Shown: positions 1-9,110 of the stretch, one piece after another
Numbering within the stretch: position 1 is the first letter of the stretch
Layout of the letters: every line of letters begins with the position of its first letter
Source of the DNA: Maritimibacter sp.
Lineage (GTDB): Bacteria; Pseudomonadota; Alphaproteobacteria; Rhodobacterales; Rhodobacteraceae
NCBI GenBank assembly: GCA_017792445.1
Contig: CP051232.1
Location: forward strand, 1,860,001 to 1,924,000
DNA length: 64,000 bases
Reading direction: 5' to 3'
Program-made: the position numbers and the translations under genes
The notes under the pieces: model-generated
What the model saw: the letters and a program-made list of their open reading frames with translations, nothing else
Database searches by the model: none
What the model was told of the DNA's origin: nothing

Positions 1-853
1 CTTCGCCGATGGCCTTGCCACGCGACTTCACGGCCTCGGGCAGGATGAACATCGGGTTGACCGAGCCCAGCTCGCCGAAGAACGGGATCGGGTCCGGGCG
101 CTGGGCGCACAGGTCGAACAGCGCCCGGCCACCGCCAAGCGAGCCGGTGAAGCCGACGGCGCGGATCAGCGGGTGCTGTACCAGCGTGGTGCCCACGTCG
201 CGCTTGCCGCCCTGGATCAGGCTGAAGACGCCGGGATGCAGGCCGCAGGACTTGATCGCGGCGTCGATGGCCTGCGCCACGATCTCGCCGGTACCGGGGT
301 GGGCCGAGTGGCCTTTCACGACGACGGGGCAACCGGCGGCCAGCGCGGCGGCGGTGTCGCCCCCGGCGGTCGAGAAGGCCAGCGGGAAGTTCGAAGCGCC
401 GAAAACGGCGACCGGGCCAATCGGGCGCTGCACCATTTTCAGGTCGGGACGCGGCAGCGGCTGACGGTCGGGCAGGGCCTCGTCATGGCGGCGGTCCAGA
501 TAGTCGCCCTTCAGGATGTGGTCCGCGAACAGGCGCAGCTGGCCGGTGGTGCGGCCACGCTCGCCGTTCAGGCGGCCTTCGGGAAGGCCGGATTCCTCGA
601 CGCCGATCTTGGTGATCGCTTCGGCACGGGCCTCGATCTCGTCCGCGATGGCGTTCAGGAACTTGGCGCGGGTCTCGCGCGTGGAATAGCCGTACTCCCA
701 GAACGCCTCTTCCGCAGCTTCGCAGGCGGCGTTGACGTGGGCGGGGGTGCCGACCGAGAAGGTGTTCGCCTCGCCCGAAGAGGGCTCGCTGGTGAACGTC
801 GCGTCGCCCATGACCCAGTCGCCGGCGATAAGGTGTTTTCCTGTCAGTGTCAT
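1..853 (-). CDS. Aldehyde dehydrogenase, 2-oxoglutarate-semialdehyde type (partial, 3' end off window)
   Basis: NAD(P)-dependent aldehyde dehydrogenase, probably oxidising 2-oxoglutarate semialdehyde to 2-oxoglutarate as the last step of the sugar-acid pathway encoded upstream. Visible are the cofactor-domain stretch FGASNFPLAFSTAGGDTAA, the glycine loop GFTGSLAGG and the PFFGELGSVNP segment with the general-base glutamate. The catalytic cysteine would lie beyond the left edge, so it cannot be checked. Two in-frame ATGs occur at 859 and 853. AGGAG abuts the first but lies six bases before the second, so the start at 853 (MTLTGKHL) is preferred. It is the last visible gene of the minus-strand operon. 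Family assignment is firm; the substrate is inferred from context. Confidence 0.85.
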   Translation of the reverse strand, partial: MTLTGKHLIAGDWVMGDATFTSEPSSGEANTFSVGTPAHVNAACEAAEEAFWEYGYSTRETRAKFLNAIADEIEARAEAITKIGVEESGLPEGRLNGERGRTTGQLRLFADHILKGDYLDRRHDEALPDRQPLPRPDLKMVQRPIGPVAVFGASNFPLAFSTAGGDTAAALAAGCPVVVKGHSAHPGTGEIVAQAIDAAIKSCGLHPGVFSLIQGGKRDVGTTLVQHPLIRAVGFTGSLGGGRALFDLCAQRPDPIPFFGELGSVNPMFILPEAVKSRGKAIGE

Positions 854-862
854 CGTCATCTC

Positions 863-1969
863 CTAAAGCAGATTGCGGCCGGCCAGATTGCGCATCAGCG
901 CGGCCAGCCCGAAGGTCCATTCCGGGCATTCCGTGGAAAGCCGGACGGTGTTGGTAAGGGCGCCGAGGCCATCGCAGGCGATGGTCACACGGTCCCCGAT
1001 ATGGTGGGTGAAGCCCTGTCCGGGTTCGTCGCGATCCTCGGTCGGCGCGAACAGCGTGCCAAGGAACAACATGAAGCCGTCGGGATACTGGTGGTGCCGC
1101 CCAACCGTCTGTTTCACCAGGTCGGTCGGGTCGCGGCTGATCTTGGACATCAGCGAGTGGCCGTTCAGGACGAAACCGTCTTCGCCCTCGACCGTCAGGT
1201 CCAGTTCGGCGTTGCGTACGACGTCAAGGCTGAAGGTCTCGTCGAACAGCCGGATCATCGGCCCGATCGCGCAGGACGCGTTGTTGTCCTTTGCCTTGGA
1301 CAGCAGCAGGGCAGAGCGGCCTTCAACGTCGCGGAGGTTGACGTCGTTGCCCAGCGTCGCGCCAAGGATCTCGCCGCGCGAGTTCACGGCCAGCACGACC
1401 TCGGGCTCGGGGTTATTCCAGCTCGACATCGGGTGCAGGCCCACGTCCGCGCCGGTGCCGACCGAGGACAGCGTTTGCGCCTTGGAAAACACCTCGGCGT
1501 CCGGGCCGATGCCGACCTCAAGGTATTGCGACCACATGCCAAGCTCGATCAGCTCTTGCTTGACCTTGGCCGCCTTGGGCGAGCCGGCTTCGATCTGGTC
1601 GAGGCTGTCGCCGATGATCTCGGACACGCGCTTGCGAATCTCGGACGCCTTGTCGGGATCGCCCGCGGCCTGTTCCTCGATCACGCGTTCGACCATCGAC
1701 TGCGCGAAGGTCACGCCGCAGGCCTTGATCGCCTGCAGGTCGCAGGGCGCAAGCAGGGTCACGTCCCCCGGCGCGCCGACGTCGGTGCCGGTCGCACCGC
1801 GCACATAGGCGGCGGGGTCGGCCATCTCCATGATGTCGCGAACGGTCGGCGCTTCTTTCGACGTAATGTCGATCAGGCGACCGTCGCGCAGCGTGACCAC
1901 CGCCGGGCCGACGTCCAGCTGGACCCGGCCAAGCCAAAGGCCCCGCTGTTCTTTTTCATTCAGTTCCAT
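863..1969 (-). CDS. Fumarylacetoacetate hydrolase (FAH) superfamily protein
   Basis: A 368-residue FAH-fold protein. Metal-site-like acidic residues are visible at about E188 and E190 (NNPEPEVVLAV) and D209 (GNDVNLRD), followed by the FAH-like segment SKAKDNNASCAIGP. FAH relatives in pentose and uronate oxidation dehydrate 2-keto-3-deoxy acids, and this neighbourhood (aldonate/aldarate dehydratases upstream, semialdehyde dehydrogenase downstream) suggests such a role. An ATG exists at 1984, but GGAGGA lies five bases before the ATG at 1969, so the latter is taken. The gap to the dehydrogenase gene is only about 9 bases. The exact reaction is not shown by the sequence. Confidence 0.8.
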   Translation of the reverse strand: MELNEKEQRGLWLGRVQLDVGPAVVTLRDGRLIDITSKEAPTVRDIMEMADPAAYVRGATGTDVGAPGDVTLLAPCDLQAIKACGVTFAQSMVERVIEEQAAGDPDKASEIRKRVSEIIGDSLDQIEAGSPKAAKVKQELIELGMWSQYLEVGIGPDAEVFSKAQTLSSVGTGADVGLHPMSSWNNPEPEVVLAVNSRGEILGATLGNDVNLRDVEGRSALLLSKAKDNNASCAIGPMIRLFDETFSLDVVRNAELDLTVEGEDGFVLNGHSLMSKISRDPTDLVKQTVGRHHQYPDGFMLFLGTLFAPTEDRDEPGQGFTHHIGDRVTIACDGLGALTNTVRLSTECPEWTFGLAALMRNLAGRNLL

Positions 1970-2042
1970 TGCGTTCCTCCGCATTTCGGGCGGACCCTTT
2001 CAAATAGCGGAGGTGTCTGCAAGGCGACCTCACGTGGTCGTT

Positions 2043-3581
2043 TCATGACAGCACCCCGATCTGCCACGGGGCGAATTCTTCCTCGCCGACGCCCAGCAAT
2101 TCGGACTTCGACGCCTCGCCGCTGGCGATGGCGAGGATCTTGGCGAAGATCTCTTCTCCCATTTCGTCCAGCGACGACTCGCCGTCGATGACCTTGCCGC
2201 AGTTGATGTCCATGTCGCCTTCCATCCGGGTGAACATGGTCGAGTTCGAGGCCAGCTTGATCGTCGGCGCGGGGTAGCTGCCGAAGCAGGAACCGCGGCC
2301 CGTGGTAAAGCAGATCAGGTTCGCGCCGCCCGCGATCTGGCCAGTGGCAGAGACCGGGTCGAAGCCGGGTGTGTCCATTAGGACAAGGCCCTTTTCAGTC
2401 ACTGGATAGGCGTATTCGTAGACCGCGTTGATGCCGGTCGAGCCGCCCTTCTTGGACCCGCCCAGAGATTTCTCGATCACGTTCGCCAGCCCGCCCGCCT
2501 GATTGCCGGGGCTGACGGTGCCATTGATCTGGGTGTCGCGGCCCTTGTTGTAGTCAAGCCACCAGTTGATCCGGTCGATGAACTGGCGGCCGATCTCTTC
2601 GGATTTCGCCCGCGAGGTCAGGGTGTGCTCGATGCCGTACAGTTCGGACGTTTCCGACAGGATCGCGGTACCGCCGTTCCGCACAAGGATGTCGACCGCC
2701 TTGCCCAGCGCGGGGTTCGCGGACAGGCCCGAAAAGCCGTCCGAGCCGCCGCATTGCAGACCGATCATGATGTGCTCGGCGCTGGCGGGTTCGCGTTCGA
2801 TGCGGTTGGCGTCTTCCAGCATCTCGCGGATGACGGCCTTGCCTTCCTCGACCGCGTTCAGCGTACCGCCGATCTGCTGCATGGTGACCGTCCGCAGCAT
2901 CTTGCCGGTGGCAAGGCTTTCGGCCTCCATGAACTTTTGCAGGTTGTTCCGTTCGCATCCCAGCGAACAGACCAGCGCACCCGCCGTGTTCGGGTGGCGG
3001 ATATAGCCTGCCAGCGTGCGCCGCAGCAGGTCCAGCGGTTCGCCGGACTGTTCCATCCCGCAGCCCTGTTCGTGGATAAAGGCGACAACGCCGTCCACGT
3101 TGGGGTACTCGGCCAACCGTTCCTCGTCGAAATAGCGGCTGATCTTGCGGGCCACGGTGGCGGCGCAGTTCACCGTGATGAAGATGCCGATCATGTTGCG
3201 CGTGCCATAGCGCCCATCGGCGCGCGGGTAGCCCAGGAAGGTCGCGCGCTGGGCCTCGGGCAGCACATCCGCAGCCACGTAGTCCTGTGCGTAGCGATAG
3301 TCCTTCTGGAAATCGTCCATCAGCACGTTGTGCGTATGCAGCCAGTCGCCGGGGACGATGTCTTCGCCCGCGAACCCGATGATCGTGTCGTACTTGCGCA
3401 CCGGGTCGCCCTTGGCGATGGCCTGCGTCGCGACCTTGTGGCCCATCGGAATGTCGTGGTTTGTCGTGACGCCCTCGGACGGAATCGAGACGCCGGCCGC
3501 GATGTCATCGCGCGCGACCACCACGTTGTCCGCGGGGTCGAGCCGGATGACCGGGTTTCGTGTCAGCGTTTCTGTCGGCAT
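2043..3581 (-). CDS. UxaA/GarD-family altronate/galactarate-type dehydratase
   Basis: A 512-residue protein with an N-terminal SAF-type domain (about residues 10-95, including GVTTNHDIPMGHKVA) followed by the UxaA/GarD catalytic region (GYPRADGRYGTRN, NVDGVVAFIHEQGCGM, CSLGCERNN, GLQCGGSDGFSG). Enzymes of this family remove water from altronate, galactarate or related acids to give 2-keto-3-deoxy acids. Domains that are separate subunits in some relatives are fused here. The start at 3581 has AAGGA five to six bases upstream. It lies 49 bases downstream of the RraA-like gene in the same operon. Substrate unknown, but an acid sugar is strongly implied. Confidence 0.85.
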   Translation of the reverse strand: MPTETLTRNPVIRLDPADNVVVARDDIAAGVSIPSEGVTTNHDIPMGHKVATQAIAKGDPVRKYDTIIGFAGEDIVPGDWLHTHNVLMDDFQKDYRYAQDYVAADVLPEAQRATFLGYPRADGRYGTRNMIGIFITVNCAATVARKISRYFDEERLAEYPNVDGVVAFIHEQGCGMEQSGEPLDLLRRTLAGYIRHPNTAGALVCSLGCERNNLQKFMEAESLATGKMLRTVTMQQIGGTLNAVEEGKAVIREMLEDANRIEREPASAEHIMIGLQCGGSDGFSGLSANPALGKAVDILVRNGGTAILSETSELYGIEHTLTSRAKSEEIGRQFIDRINWWLDYNKGRDTQINGTVSPGNQAGGLANVIEKSLGGSKKGGSTGINAVYEYAYPVTEKGLVLMDTPGFDPVSATGQIAGGANLICFTTGRGSCFGSYPAPTIKLASNSTMFTRMEGDMDINCGKVIDGESSLDEMGEEIFAKILAIASGEASKSELLGVGEEEFAPWQIGVLS

Positions 3582-3630
3582 GTTCTGTCCTTGGGATCGG
3601 TCCGGGTCGTGCCCGGACCTGCGTTTGGCT

Positions 3631-4350
3631 TCAGCGACCGTTCGCCTTGCGCCACTCTGCGAACTTTTCGAGGTTCTCTTCCTTCGTCGCCGGATACAGG
3701 CCGATGATGGTCGCGCCACCCTTGACCTGTTCGACCACGAAATCCTCGTAAGCCGTCATCTCGACCGCCTCGTCGGCGACCTCGTCGGCCATGTGCGCGG
3801 GGATGATGATGACGCTGTCGTCGTCGCCGACCACGATGTCGCCCGGGAACACGGGCGCACCGCCGCAGCCGATCGGCACGTTGATGTCGATGGCTTCGTT
3901 GATGGTCAGGTTGGTCGGGCTGGACGGGCGGTTGTGATACGACGGCATATCCAGCTCGCCGATGCGCATTGCGTCTCTAAAACCGCCATCAGTGACGACT
4001 CCAGCCCCGCCGCGCACCATCAGACGGGTGATCAGGATATCACCGGCAGATGCCGCATAGGCGTCGCGGCGGCTGTCCATCACGAAGACATGGCCCGGCG
4101 GGCATTCTTCGATCGCCTTGCGCTGCGGATGCTCTGGGTTGCGGAACTCGGCCAGCGTGTTGCGGTCCTCGCGGGCGGGCATGTAGCGCAGGGTGAAGGC
4201 GGGGCCCACCATGTTCTCGCCCTTGGCTTTCACCGGGTGCACGTCCTGGATCACCTGGTTGCGCAGGCCGCGCTTGTACAGCGCGGTGCACAGGGTCGCC
4301 ACGCTGACGGTCTTCAGCTTTTCCAGCGTTTCGGGTTTCACGTCGGTCAT
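3631..4350 (-). CDS. RraA-family aldolase/decarboxylase-like protein
   Basis: A 239-residue protein of the RraA / 4-hydroxy-4-methyl-2-oxoglutarate aldolase family. The family signature is seen as GGAGVVTDGGFRDAMRI, with the Arg-Asp pair that positions metal and pyruvate enolate, and as VFPGDIVVGDDDSVIIIP near the C-terminus. True RNase E regulators are about 160 residues; this longer form, inside a sugar-acid operon, is more likely a class II aldolase or oxaloacetate decarboxylase working on a C4-C6 keto acid. It sits 8 bases after the DapA-like gene. The ATG at 4350 is preceded by GAGGAAG. Confidence 0.82.
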   Translation of the reverse strand: MTDVKPETLEKLKTVSVATLCTALYKRGLRNQVIQDVHPVKAKGENMVGPAFTLRYMPAREDRNTLAEFRNPEHPQRKAIEECPPGHVFVMDSRRDAYAASAGDILITRLMVRGGAGVVTDGGFRDAMRIGELDMPSYHNRPSSPTNLTINEAIDINVPIGCGGAPVFPGDIVVGDDDSVIIIPAHMADEVADEAVEMTAYEDFVVEQVKGGATIIGLYPATKEENLEKFAEWRKANGR

Positions 4351-4358
4351 TGTCTTCC

Positions 4359-5270
4359 TCAGCTTGCAGCGCGGGACAGGAGGCCCGCGTCGTCCATGAA
4401 TGCCTTTAGCCGCGACGTCTGGTCGTCCGACAGCGGCCATGCCGCCGGGGGACGGACGCCGCCGCAGTCCTCGCCCATCATCGCCAGCGCCGCCTTGACG
4501 CCCGGCACGTTGGCGCCGCCCTGTTCCTCGGCGCGGATGTCCTCGAACACCTGCATCCCGGCGATCAGGTCGCGCGCCTTGGCGTAGTCGCCCGCCTCCA
4601 GCGCAGCCGAGATCGCAACCGAGCGTTCCGGCCACACGTTGATCAGCCCCGAGGTGAAGCCGCGCGCGCCGACCGCGTAGAAGGTGGGGGCCCAGACCTC
4701 GGCCAGACCGCCGACCCAGATGATTTCCTCGGGCGAGGCTTCCATCGCCGCCTTCAGCTTCATCGGGTTGGGGGTGGCCCATTTCACGCCCACGACACCC
4801 GGAACCGAGCACAGCGCGGCGATGGCGTCGGTGCCGATGCCGTCGTTGCGCAGGTAAAGGACCATGGGCAGGTTGTTCCCCGCCTCGGACACCGCCTTGA
4901 CGTAGTCGACCACGCCGCGCGGGGCGACGAAGGGATCGGGCGGCTGATGGATCATCAGCGCCGACGCGCCGGCGGCGGCAGAGGCCTTGGCTAGGCGGCA
5001 GGCGTCGGGCAGCGCGCGGCCCACACCGGCGATCAGCGGGCAGCGTCCGCGGATGTGACCGGCAGAGGCGGTGACCATCGCAATCGCCTCTTCCGTGGTC
5101 AGCGAGTAGAACTCGCCCGTGTTGCCGTTGGCCGTCAGGATGTGCACGCCCGCTTTCAGCGCACGCTCGACAATCGGCCCCTGCTTTTCGGGGGCGATGT
5201 TGCCGTCGGCGTCGTAAGGGGTTGCAAGAATTCCGGAAATCCCGGTGAGGGCGGTTTTCAGATCGGTCAT
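4359..5270 (-). CDS. DapA/KdgD-family Schiff-base lyase (dihydrodipicolinate synthase family)
   Basis: A 303-residue TIM-barrel protein of the DapA family. Seen are the N-terminal GISGILATPYDADG, the phosphate-loop-like NGNTGEFYSLT (first Thr of the usual GTTGE replaced by Asn), a tyrosine in VLYLRNDG and the Schiff-base lysine in GVVGVKWATP (about residue 165). Relatives include 5-dehydro-4-deoxyglucarate dehydratase (KdgD) and 2-keto-3-deoxy-acid aldolases. With hexarate-type dehydratases and a semialdehyde dehydrogenase in the same operon, a KdgD-like dehydration/decarboxylation giving 2-oxoglutarate semialdehyde is the best guess. Its ATG overlaps the preceding gene's TGA (ATGA at 5267-5270), so the two are probably translationally coupled. 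Confidence 0.85.
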   Translation of the reverse strand: MTDLKTALTGISGILATPYDADGNIAPEKQGPIVERALKAGVHILTANGNTGEFYSLTTEEAIAMVTASAGHIRGRCPLIAGVGRALPDACRLAKASAAAGASALMIHQPPDPFVAPRGVVDYVKAVSEAGNNLPMVLYLRNDGIGTDAIAALCSVPGVVGVKWATPNPMKLKAAMEASPEEIIWVGGLAEVWAPTFYAVGARGFTSGLINVWPERSVAISAALEAGDYAKARDLIAGMQVFEDIRAEEQGGANVPGVKAALAMMGEDCGGVRPPAAWPLSDDQTSRLKAFMDDAGLLSRAAS

Positions 5271-6154
5271 TTCAATACCTCGAAGGAGCGTTTGCCCATG
5301 GCTTTCTGGATTTCGTAGATCGAGCCCTTGGTCGGCGGCAGGGGCTGCGGAATGCGGACCGGCACCTTGGCCATGCGCGGTTCCAGGGTTGGCGCGCCGC
5401 ACAGCATCCGCGCATCGAACTCTTCCAGCGATGCGGGGAAGGTGTTCTGCCCGAAGATCGGGAACGCGTCGGCGGCCATCATCTCGAAAAAGATGATCCG
5501 GCGGTCCTGCGTCGACGTGTTCAGCGCCGAGCCGTGCAGGATGCGCCCGTGGTGGATCGAGATCGACCCGGCGGGCCCCATCAGCGGCACAGCGTCGGCC
5601 ATGTCGATGCCTTCGGCCGCCAGATCGACCGCACCCGCGAAATAGCCGTTGTGATGGTGGTCGAGAACCGGGCCGCGATGCGTGCCGGGAAGAACCATCA
5701 GCGGGCCGTTCGCTTCGGTCATGTCGTCGATGATGACGCCCACGGCCAGCACGTCGTCGTTGGTATAGGGGTAAAAGGCCCAGTCCTGGTGCCATTCGAC
5801 CGCCGCGCCGTAGCCCGCCGACTTCATGTTCAGCTTAGTGGTCTGCATCCGCACGTCGGGACCGATCAGGTCGCGGACAGGTGCAAGGATGTGGTCGGAC
5901 CGCAGCAGGTCGTTCACCACCTCGGACTGGGTGTGCGGCAGCTTCACCCGCCGGATTCGCGGATCGTCGGGGGTGTGGCTGTCTTCAAGGTCGATCTTGT
6001 CGTCCGAGGCGGTCATGCCCCGGGCGACTTCGGTGAACCGGGCGATCTCTTGCCGGATCCGGTCCAGAATCGTGGCGGGCACCCGATCCTCGAGGATCAG
6101 GTACCCCTGTTCCTCGTAGAACGCCTTTTGGGCGTCTGTGAGGACTTCGCTCAT
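5267..6154 (-). CDS. Phytanoyl-CoA dioxygenase (PhyH) family protein
   Basis: A 295-residue Fe(II)/2-oxoglutarate-dependent oxygenase of the PhyH family. The iron-binding HxD is seen in VEWHQDWAFYPY, the distal histidine in GRILHGSALN and a 2-oxoglutarate-binding arginine just after it (QDRRIIFF). The protein starts with a short helical lead (LTDAQKAFYEEQGYLI) typical of the family. It overlaps both neighbours by ATGA, so it belongs tightly to the sugar-acid operon. A hydroxylase is not a standard part of known aldarate pathways; it may modify or unmask an unusual substrate. Substrate unknown. Confidence 0.85.
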   Translation of the reverse strand: MSEVLTDAQKAFYEEQGYLILEDRVPATILDRIRQEIARFTEVARGMTASDDKIDLEDSHTPDDPRIRRVKLPHTQSEVVNDLLRSDHILAPVRDLIGPDVRMQTTKLNMKSAGYGAAVEWHQDWAFYPYTNDDVLAVGVIIDDMTEANGPLMVLPGTHRGPVLDHHHNGYFAGAVDLAAEGIDMADAVPLMGPAGSISIHHGRILHGSALNTSTQDRRIIFFEMMAADAFPIFGQNTFPASLEEFDARMLCGAPTLEPRMAKVPVRIPQPLPPTKGSIYEIQKAMGKRSFEVLK

Positions 6155-7356
6155 TCCCGGCCTCTTTCGCCGATGTCCTGCGTCGAAACCGTCCAGTCCC
6201 GCGCCTTGCTGGACAGGGTCAGGCCAAGGCCCGGCCGGTCCGGCACGGCGACGCGGCCGTTCGAGATTTCCAGGCGCTCGTCGAAAAGCGGCTCTAACCA
6301 GTGGAAATGCTCGATCCACGGCTCTTCCGGGAACGCGGCGGCAAGGTGGACGTGCAGTTCCATCAGCCAATGCGGTGCGATCTGGACGCGGTGCGCCTCG
6401 GCCATGGTCATCGCCTTCAGGAACGGGGTCACGCCGCCGATCCGCAGCGCGTCGACCTGACTGACGTCGCAGCCGCCCTTCTGCACCAGCTGGATCGCCT
6501 CGGTCGGCGAAGTCAGCATCTCGCCTGTCGCGATGGGCGTGGCGAGGTTGCGCGCCAGTTCGGCGTGGCCCTCGATGTCCAGCGCGTCCAGCGGTTCCTC
6601 GATGAACTCCAGCCCGACCTCGTCGACGATCTTGCCGAACTGCAGGGCATAGGCGCGGTCCCATTGCTGGTTCGCGTCGATCATGAACGCGATGTTGTCC
6701 GGCAGATGGTCGCGCATCGCCATGATGCGCTTCAGGTCTTCCTGCCCATCGGGCTGGCCGACCTTCATCTTGATGCCGCCGATGCCCAAGGCGAGTGAGC
6801 GATCGGCGGCGGCCTTCATTTCGTCAATCGACGCCTGAAGGTACTGGCCCTGCGAGTTGTAGATCCGCAGGGTATCCCGGTGCGCGCCCAGCAGCTTCGC
6901 CAGCGGCAGGCCCGCCTTCTTGGCTTTCATGTCCCACAGCGCGGTGTCGAATGCGCCGATGGTCTGGTAGGACATGCCGCCCTGACCCAGCGAGTTGGTC
7001 TGCCAGCGCAGCAGTTCCCAAAGACGGCCGATGTCGTTGGGGTCATGCCCCATGATCCGGTCGGCGATCTCGCAGGCCAGCGCGAACATGCCAGAGCCGC
7101 CGGCGCGCAGCGTATAGGCGAAGCCCATGCCGCGATGGCCGTTCTCGGACACCATCTCGCACGAGATGATGTCGACGGCGGCCAGCGGAGACTGGCGGCC
7201 GGTCAGAACCTTGGCGTCCGACAGCGGGTTTTCCAGCGGCAGGACGATGTGCGACAGGGTCATCCCCTTGATCGCGTCCTGCGTCGCCTTGCCCTTAGGA
7301 GCGCCGCCGAAAGGTTGTCGGGCCGCGATGCGGCGGGTGGACAGGTCTAGAGCCAT
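6151..7356 (-). CDS. Enolase-superfamily (mandelate racemase type) acid-sugar dehydratase
   Basis: A 401-residue mandelate racemase/muconate lactonizing family protein. Seen are the KxK motif in GGIKMKVG, the metal ligands in FMIDANQQWD, FIEEPLD and ATGEML, and a C-terminal catalytic His in IAPHWLMELHVH. KxK plus a late His-Asp dyad is the arrangement of the L-talarate/galactarate dehydratase group, which abstract the C2 proton of an aldarate and lose water. The start overlaps the upstream stop as TGATG (7354-7358). Exact stereospecificity cannot be read from sequence, but a C6 diacid is a good guess. Confidence 0.88.
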   Translation of the reverse strand: MALDLSTRRIAARQPFGGAPKGKATQDAIKGMTLSHIVLPLENPLSDAKVLTGRQSPLAAVDIISCEMVSENGHRGMGFAYTLRAGGSGMFALACEIADRIMGHDPNDIGRLWELLRWQTNSLGQGGMSYQTIGAFDTALWDMKAKKAGLPLAKLLGAHRDTLRIYNSQGQYLQASIDEMKAAADRSLALGIGGIKMKVGQPDGQEDLKRIMAMRDHLPDNIAFMIDANQQWDRAYALQFGKIVDEVGLEFIEEPLDALDIEGHAELARNLATPIATGEMLTSPTEAIQLVQKGGCDVSQVDALRIGGVTPFLKAMTMAEAHRVQIAPHWLMELHVHLAAAFPEEPWIEHFHWLEPLFDERLEISNGRVAVPDRPGLGLTLSSKARDWTVSTQDIGERGRE

Positions 7357-9101
7357 CAGAAGATCACCGGTTCGTCTACGGGTTTGCCGAATTCCGTTTT
7401 CAGGAAGTCGAAGTCGCAGCCCTTGTCGGCCTGCTCGATGTGCTGGCTGAACATCCAGCCGTAGCCCCGTTCATAGCGCGGCGGCGGCGGGGTCCATGCG
7501 GCGCGACGTTCGGCCATCTCCTCGTCGCTGATCTTCACGTTCAGCGACCGGTTCGGCACGTCCAGCTCGATGATGTCGCCGGTCTTCACCAGCGCAAGCG
7601 GGCCGCCGATATAGGCCTCGGGCGCGACGTGCAGGATGCAGGCGCCGAAGCTGGTGCCGGACATGCGCGCGTCCGACAGGCGCACCATGTCGCGGTGGCC
7701 GTGCTTCAGCAGCGCCTTGGGCATCGGGATCATGCCCCATTCCGGCATCCCCGGACCGCCCTGCGGACCCGCGTTGCGCAGGATCAGCACGTGGTCGGGG
7801 GTCATGTCGTAGTCGGGATCGTCGATGATCTTCTTCAGTTCCGGATAGCTGTCCGCAACGATCGCGGGGCCGCTGTGCTTGTGGAACTTCGGATCGCAGG
7901 CGGCGGGCTTGATCACCGCGCCATCGGGGGCAAGGTTGCCTTTCAGCAGCGCCAGCGAGCCCTCGGCATAGACCGGGTTCGACAGCGGGCGGATCACGTC
8001 GGTGTTGTAGTTCACCGCGCCTTCCAGCCCTTCGCCCATCGTCTTGCCGGTGACGGTGATGGCGCTGAGGTCCAGCTTGTCGCCCAGTTCCTTCATCAGC
8101 GCGCGCAGGCCGCCCGCGTAGAAGAAATCCTCCATCAGATATTCCTTGCCGGACGGGCGGACGTTGGCGATCACCGGAACCTCGCGGCTGAGCCGGTCGA
8201 AGTCGGGCAGACCCCAGTCGATGCCCGCGCGGCGGGCCATCGCGATGAGGTGGATCACCGCGTTGGTCGAACAGCCCGTCGCCATGGCGACCGTCGTGGC
8301 GTTCTCTGCCGCCTGTTTAGTGACGATTTTGTCCGGCGTCAGGTCTTCCCACACCATCTCGACCGCGCGGCGGCCGCAGGCGGCGGACATGCGTTTGTGG
8401 TTGACGTCATTGGCCGGGATCGACGAGGCGCCGGGCAGGCACAGGCCGAACCCCTCGGCAATCGCGGTCATGGTGGACGCGGTGCCCATCGTCATGCAGT
8501 GGCCGTCGGACCGCGCGATGCCGCCCTCGATGCCCTTCCATTCCTCTTCCGTGATGGTGCCCGCGCGCAGCTCGTCCCAGTACTTGAACGCGTCAGAGCC
8601 GGACCCCAGAACCTTGCCCGCATAGTTCCCGCGCAGCATCGGTCCGGCGGGCAGGTAGATGAAGGGGAAGCCCCAGCTAAGCGCGCCCATGACAAGCGCC
8701 GGCGTGGACTTGTCGCAGCCGCCCATCAGCACCGCGCCGTCGCAGGGATGGGCGCGCAGGGTCTCTTCGACCTCCATTGCGCCCATGTTGCGGTACAGCA
8801 TGGACGTTGGCTTCAGGAACTGTTCCGAGTGCGAGTGCACCGGCAGTTCCATCGGCAGGCCGCCCGCCTGAAGGATGCCGCGCTTTACCCATTCCACGCG
8901 GTCCTTGAAGTGCATGTGACAGGGCTGCGCCTCGGACCACGTGTTGATGATGCCGATGACGGGCTTGCCTTCCCAGTCTTCGTGCCCCAGCCCCATCTGC
9001 ATGGCCCGCGACCGGTGCCCGAAGCTGCGGAAGTCGTTCGCGGCGAAGAAGCGGGCGGACCGCAGGTCTTCGTAGCGCTTGCCGGTCTTGTCGTCTTTCA
9101 T
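7356..9101 (-). CDS. IlvD/Edd-family dehydratase (pentonate/hexonate type)
   Basis: A 581-residue iron-sulfur dehydratase of the IlvD/Edd family. The three cluster cysteines typical of the family are visible in EAQPCHMHFKD, GGCDKSTPA and ATGCSTNAV, and the C-terminal half has the family motif DARMSGTSFGACI. The lead SARFFAANDFRSFGHRSR resembles L-arabonate/D-xylonate dehydratases rather than dihydroxy-acid dehydratase. It would convert an aldonic acid to a 2-keto-3-deoxy acid. The start is 9 bases downstream of a 40-codon gene, with AGGAAA just upstream of the ATG. It is the first catabolic enzyme gene after the transporter. Confidence 0.88.
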   Translation of the reverse strand: MKDDKTGKRYEDLRSARFFAANDFRSFGHRSRAMQMGLGHEDWEGKPVIGIINTWSEAQPCHMHFKDRVEWVKRGILQAGGLPMELPVHSHSEQFLKPTSMLYRNMGAMEVEETLRAHPCDGAVLMGGCDKSTPALVMGALSWGFPFIYLPAGPMLRGNYAGKVLGSGSDAFKYWDELRAGTITEEEWKGIEGGIARSDGHCMTMGTASTMTAIAEGFGLCLPGASSIPANDVNHKRMSAACGRRAVEMVWEDLTPDKIVTKQAAENATTVAMATGCSTNAVIHLIAMARRAGIDWGLPDFDRLSREVPVIANVRPSGKEYLMEDFFYAGGLRALMKELGDKLDLSAITVTGKTMGEGLEGAVNYNTDVIRPLSNPVYAEGSLALLKGNLAPDGAVIKPAACDPKFHKHSGPAIVADSYPELKKIIDDPDYDMTPDHVLILRNAGPQGGPGMPEWGMIPMPKALLKHGHRDMVRLSDARMSGTSFGACILHVAPEAYIGGPLALVKTGDIIELDVPNRSLNVKISDEEMAERRAAWTPPPPRYERGYGWMFSQHIEQADKGCDFDFLKTEFGKPVDEPVIF

Positions 9102-9110
9102 GGTGTTTCC

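Noticed and set aside
173-2191. 672-codon plus-strand open frame opposite the aldehyde dehydrogenase and FAH genes
   Set aside because: It lies antisense to two well-matched enzymes, has no ribosome site and a composition typical of GC-rich shadow frames.
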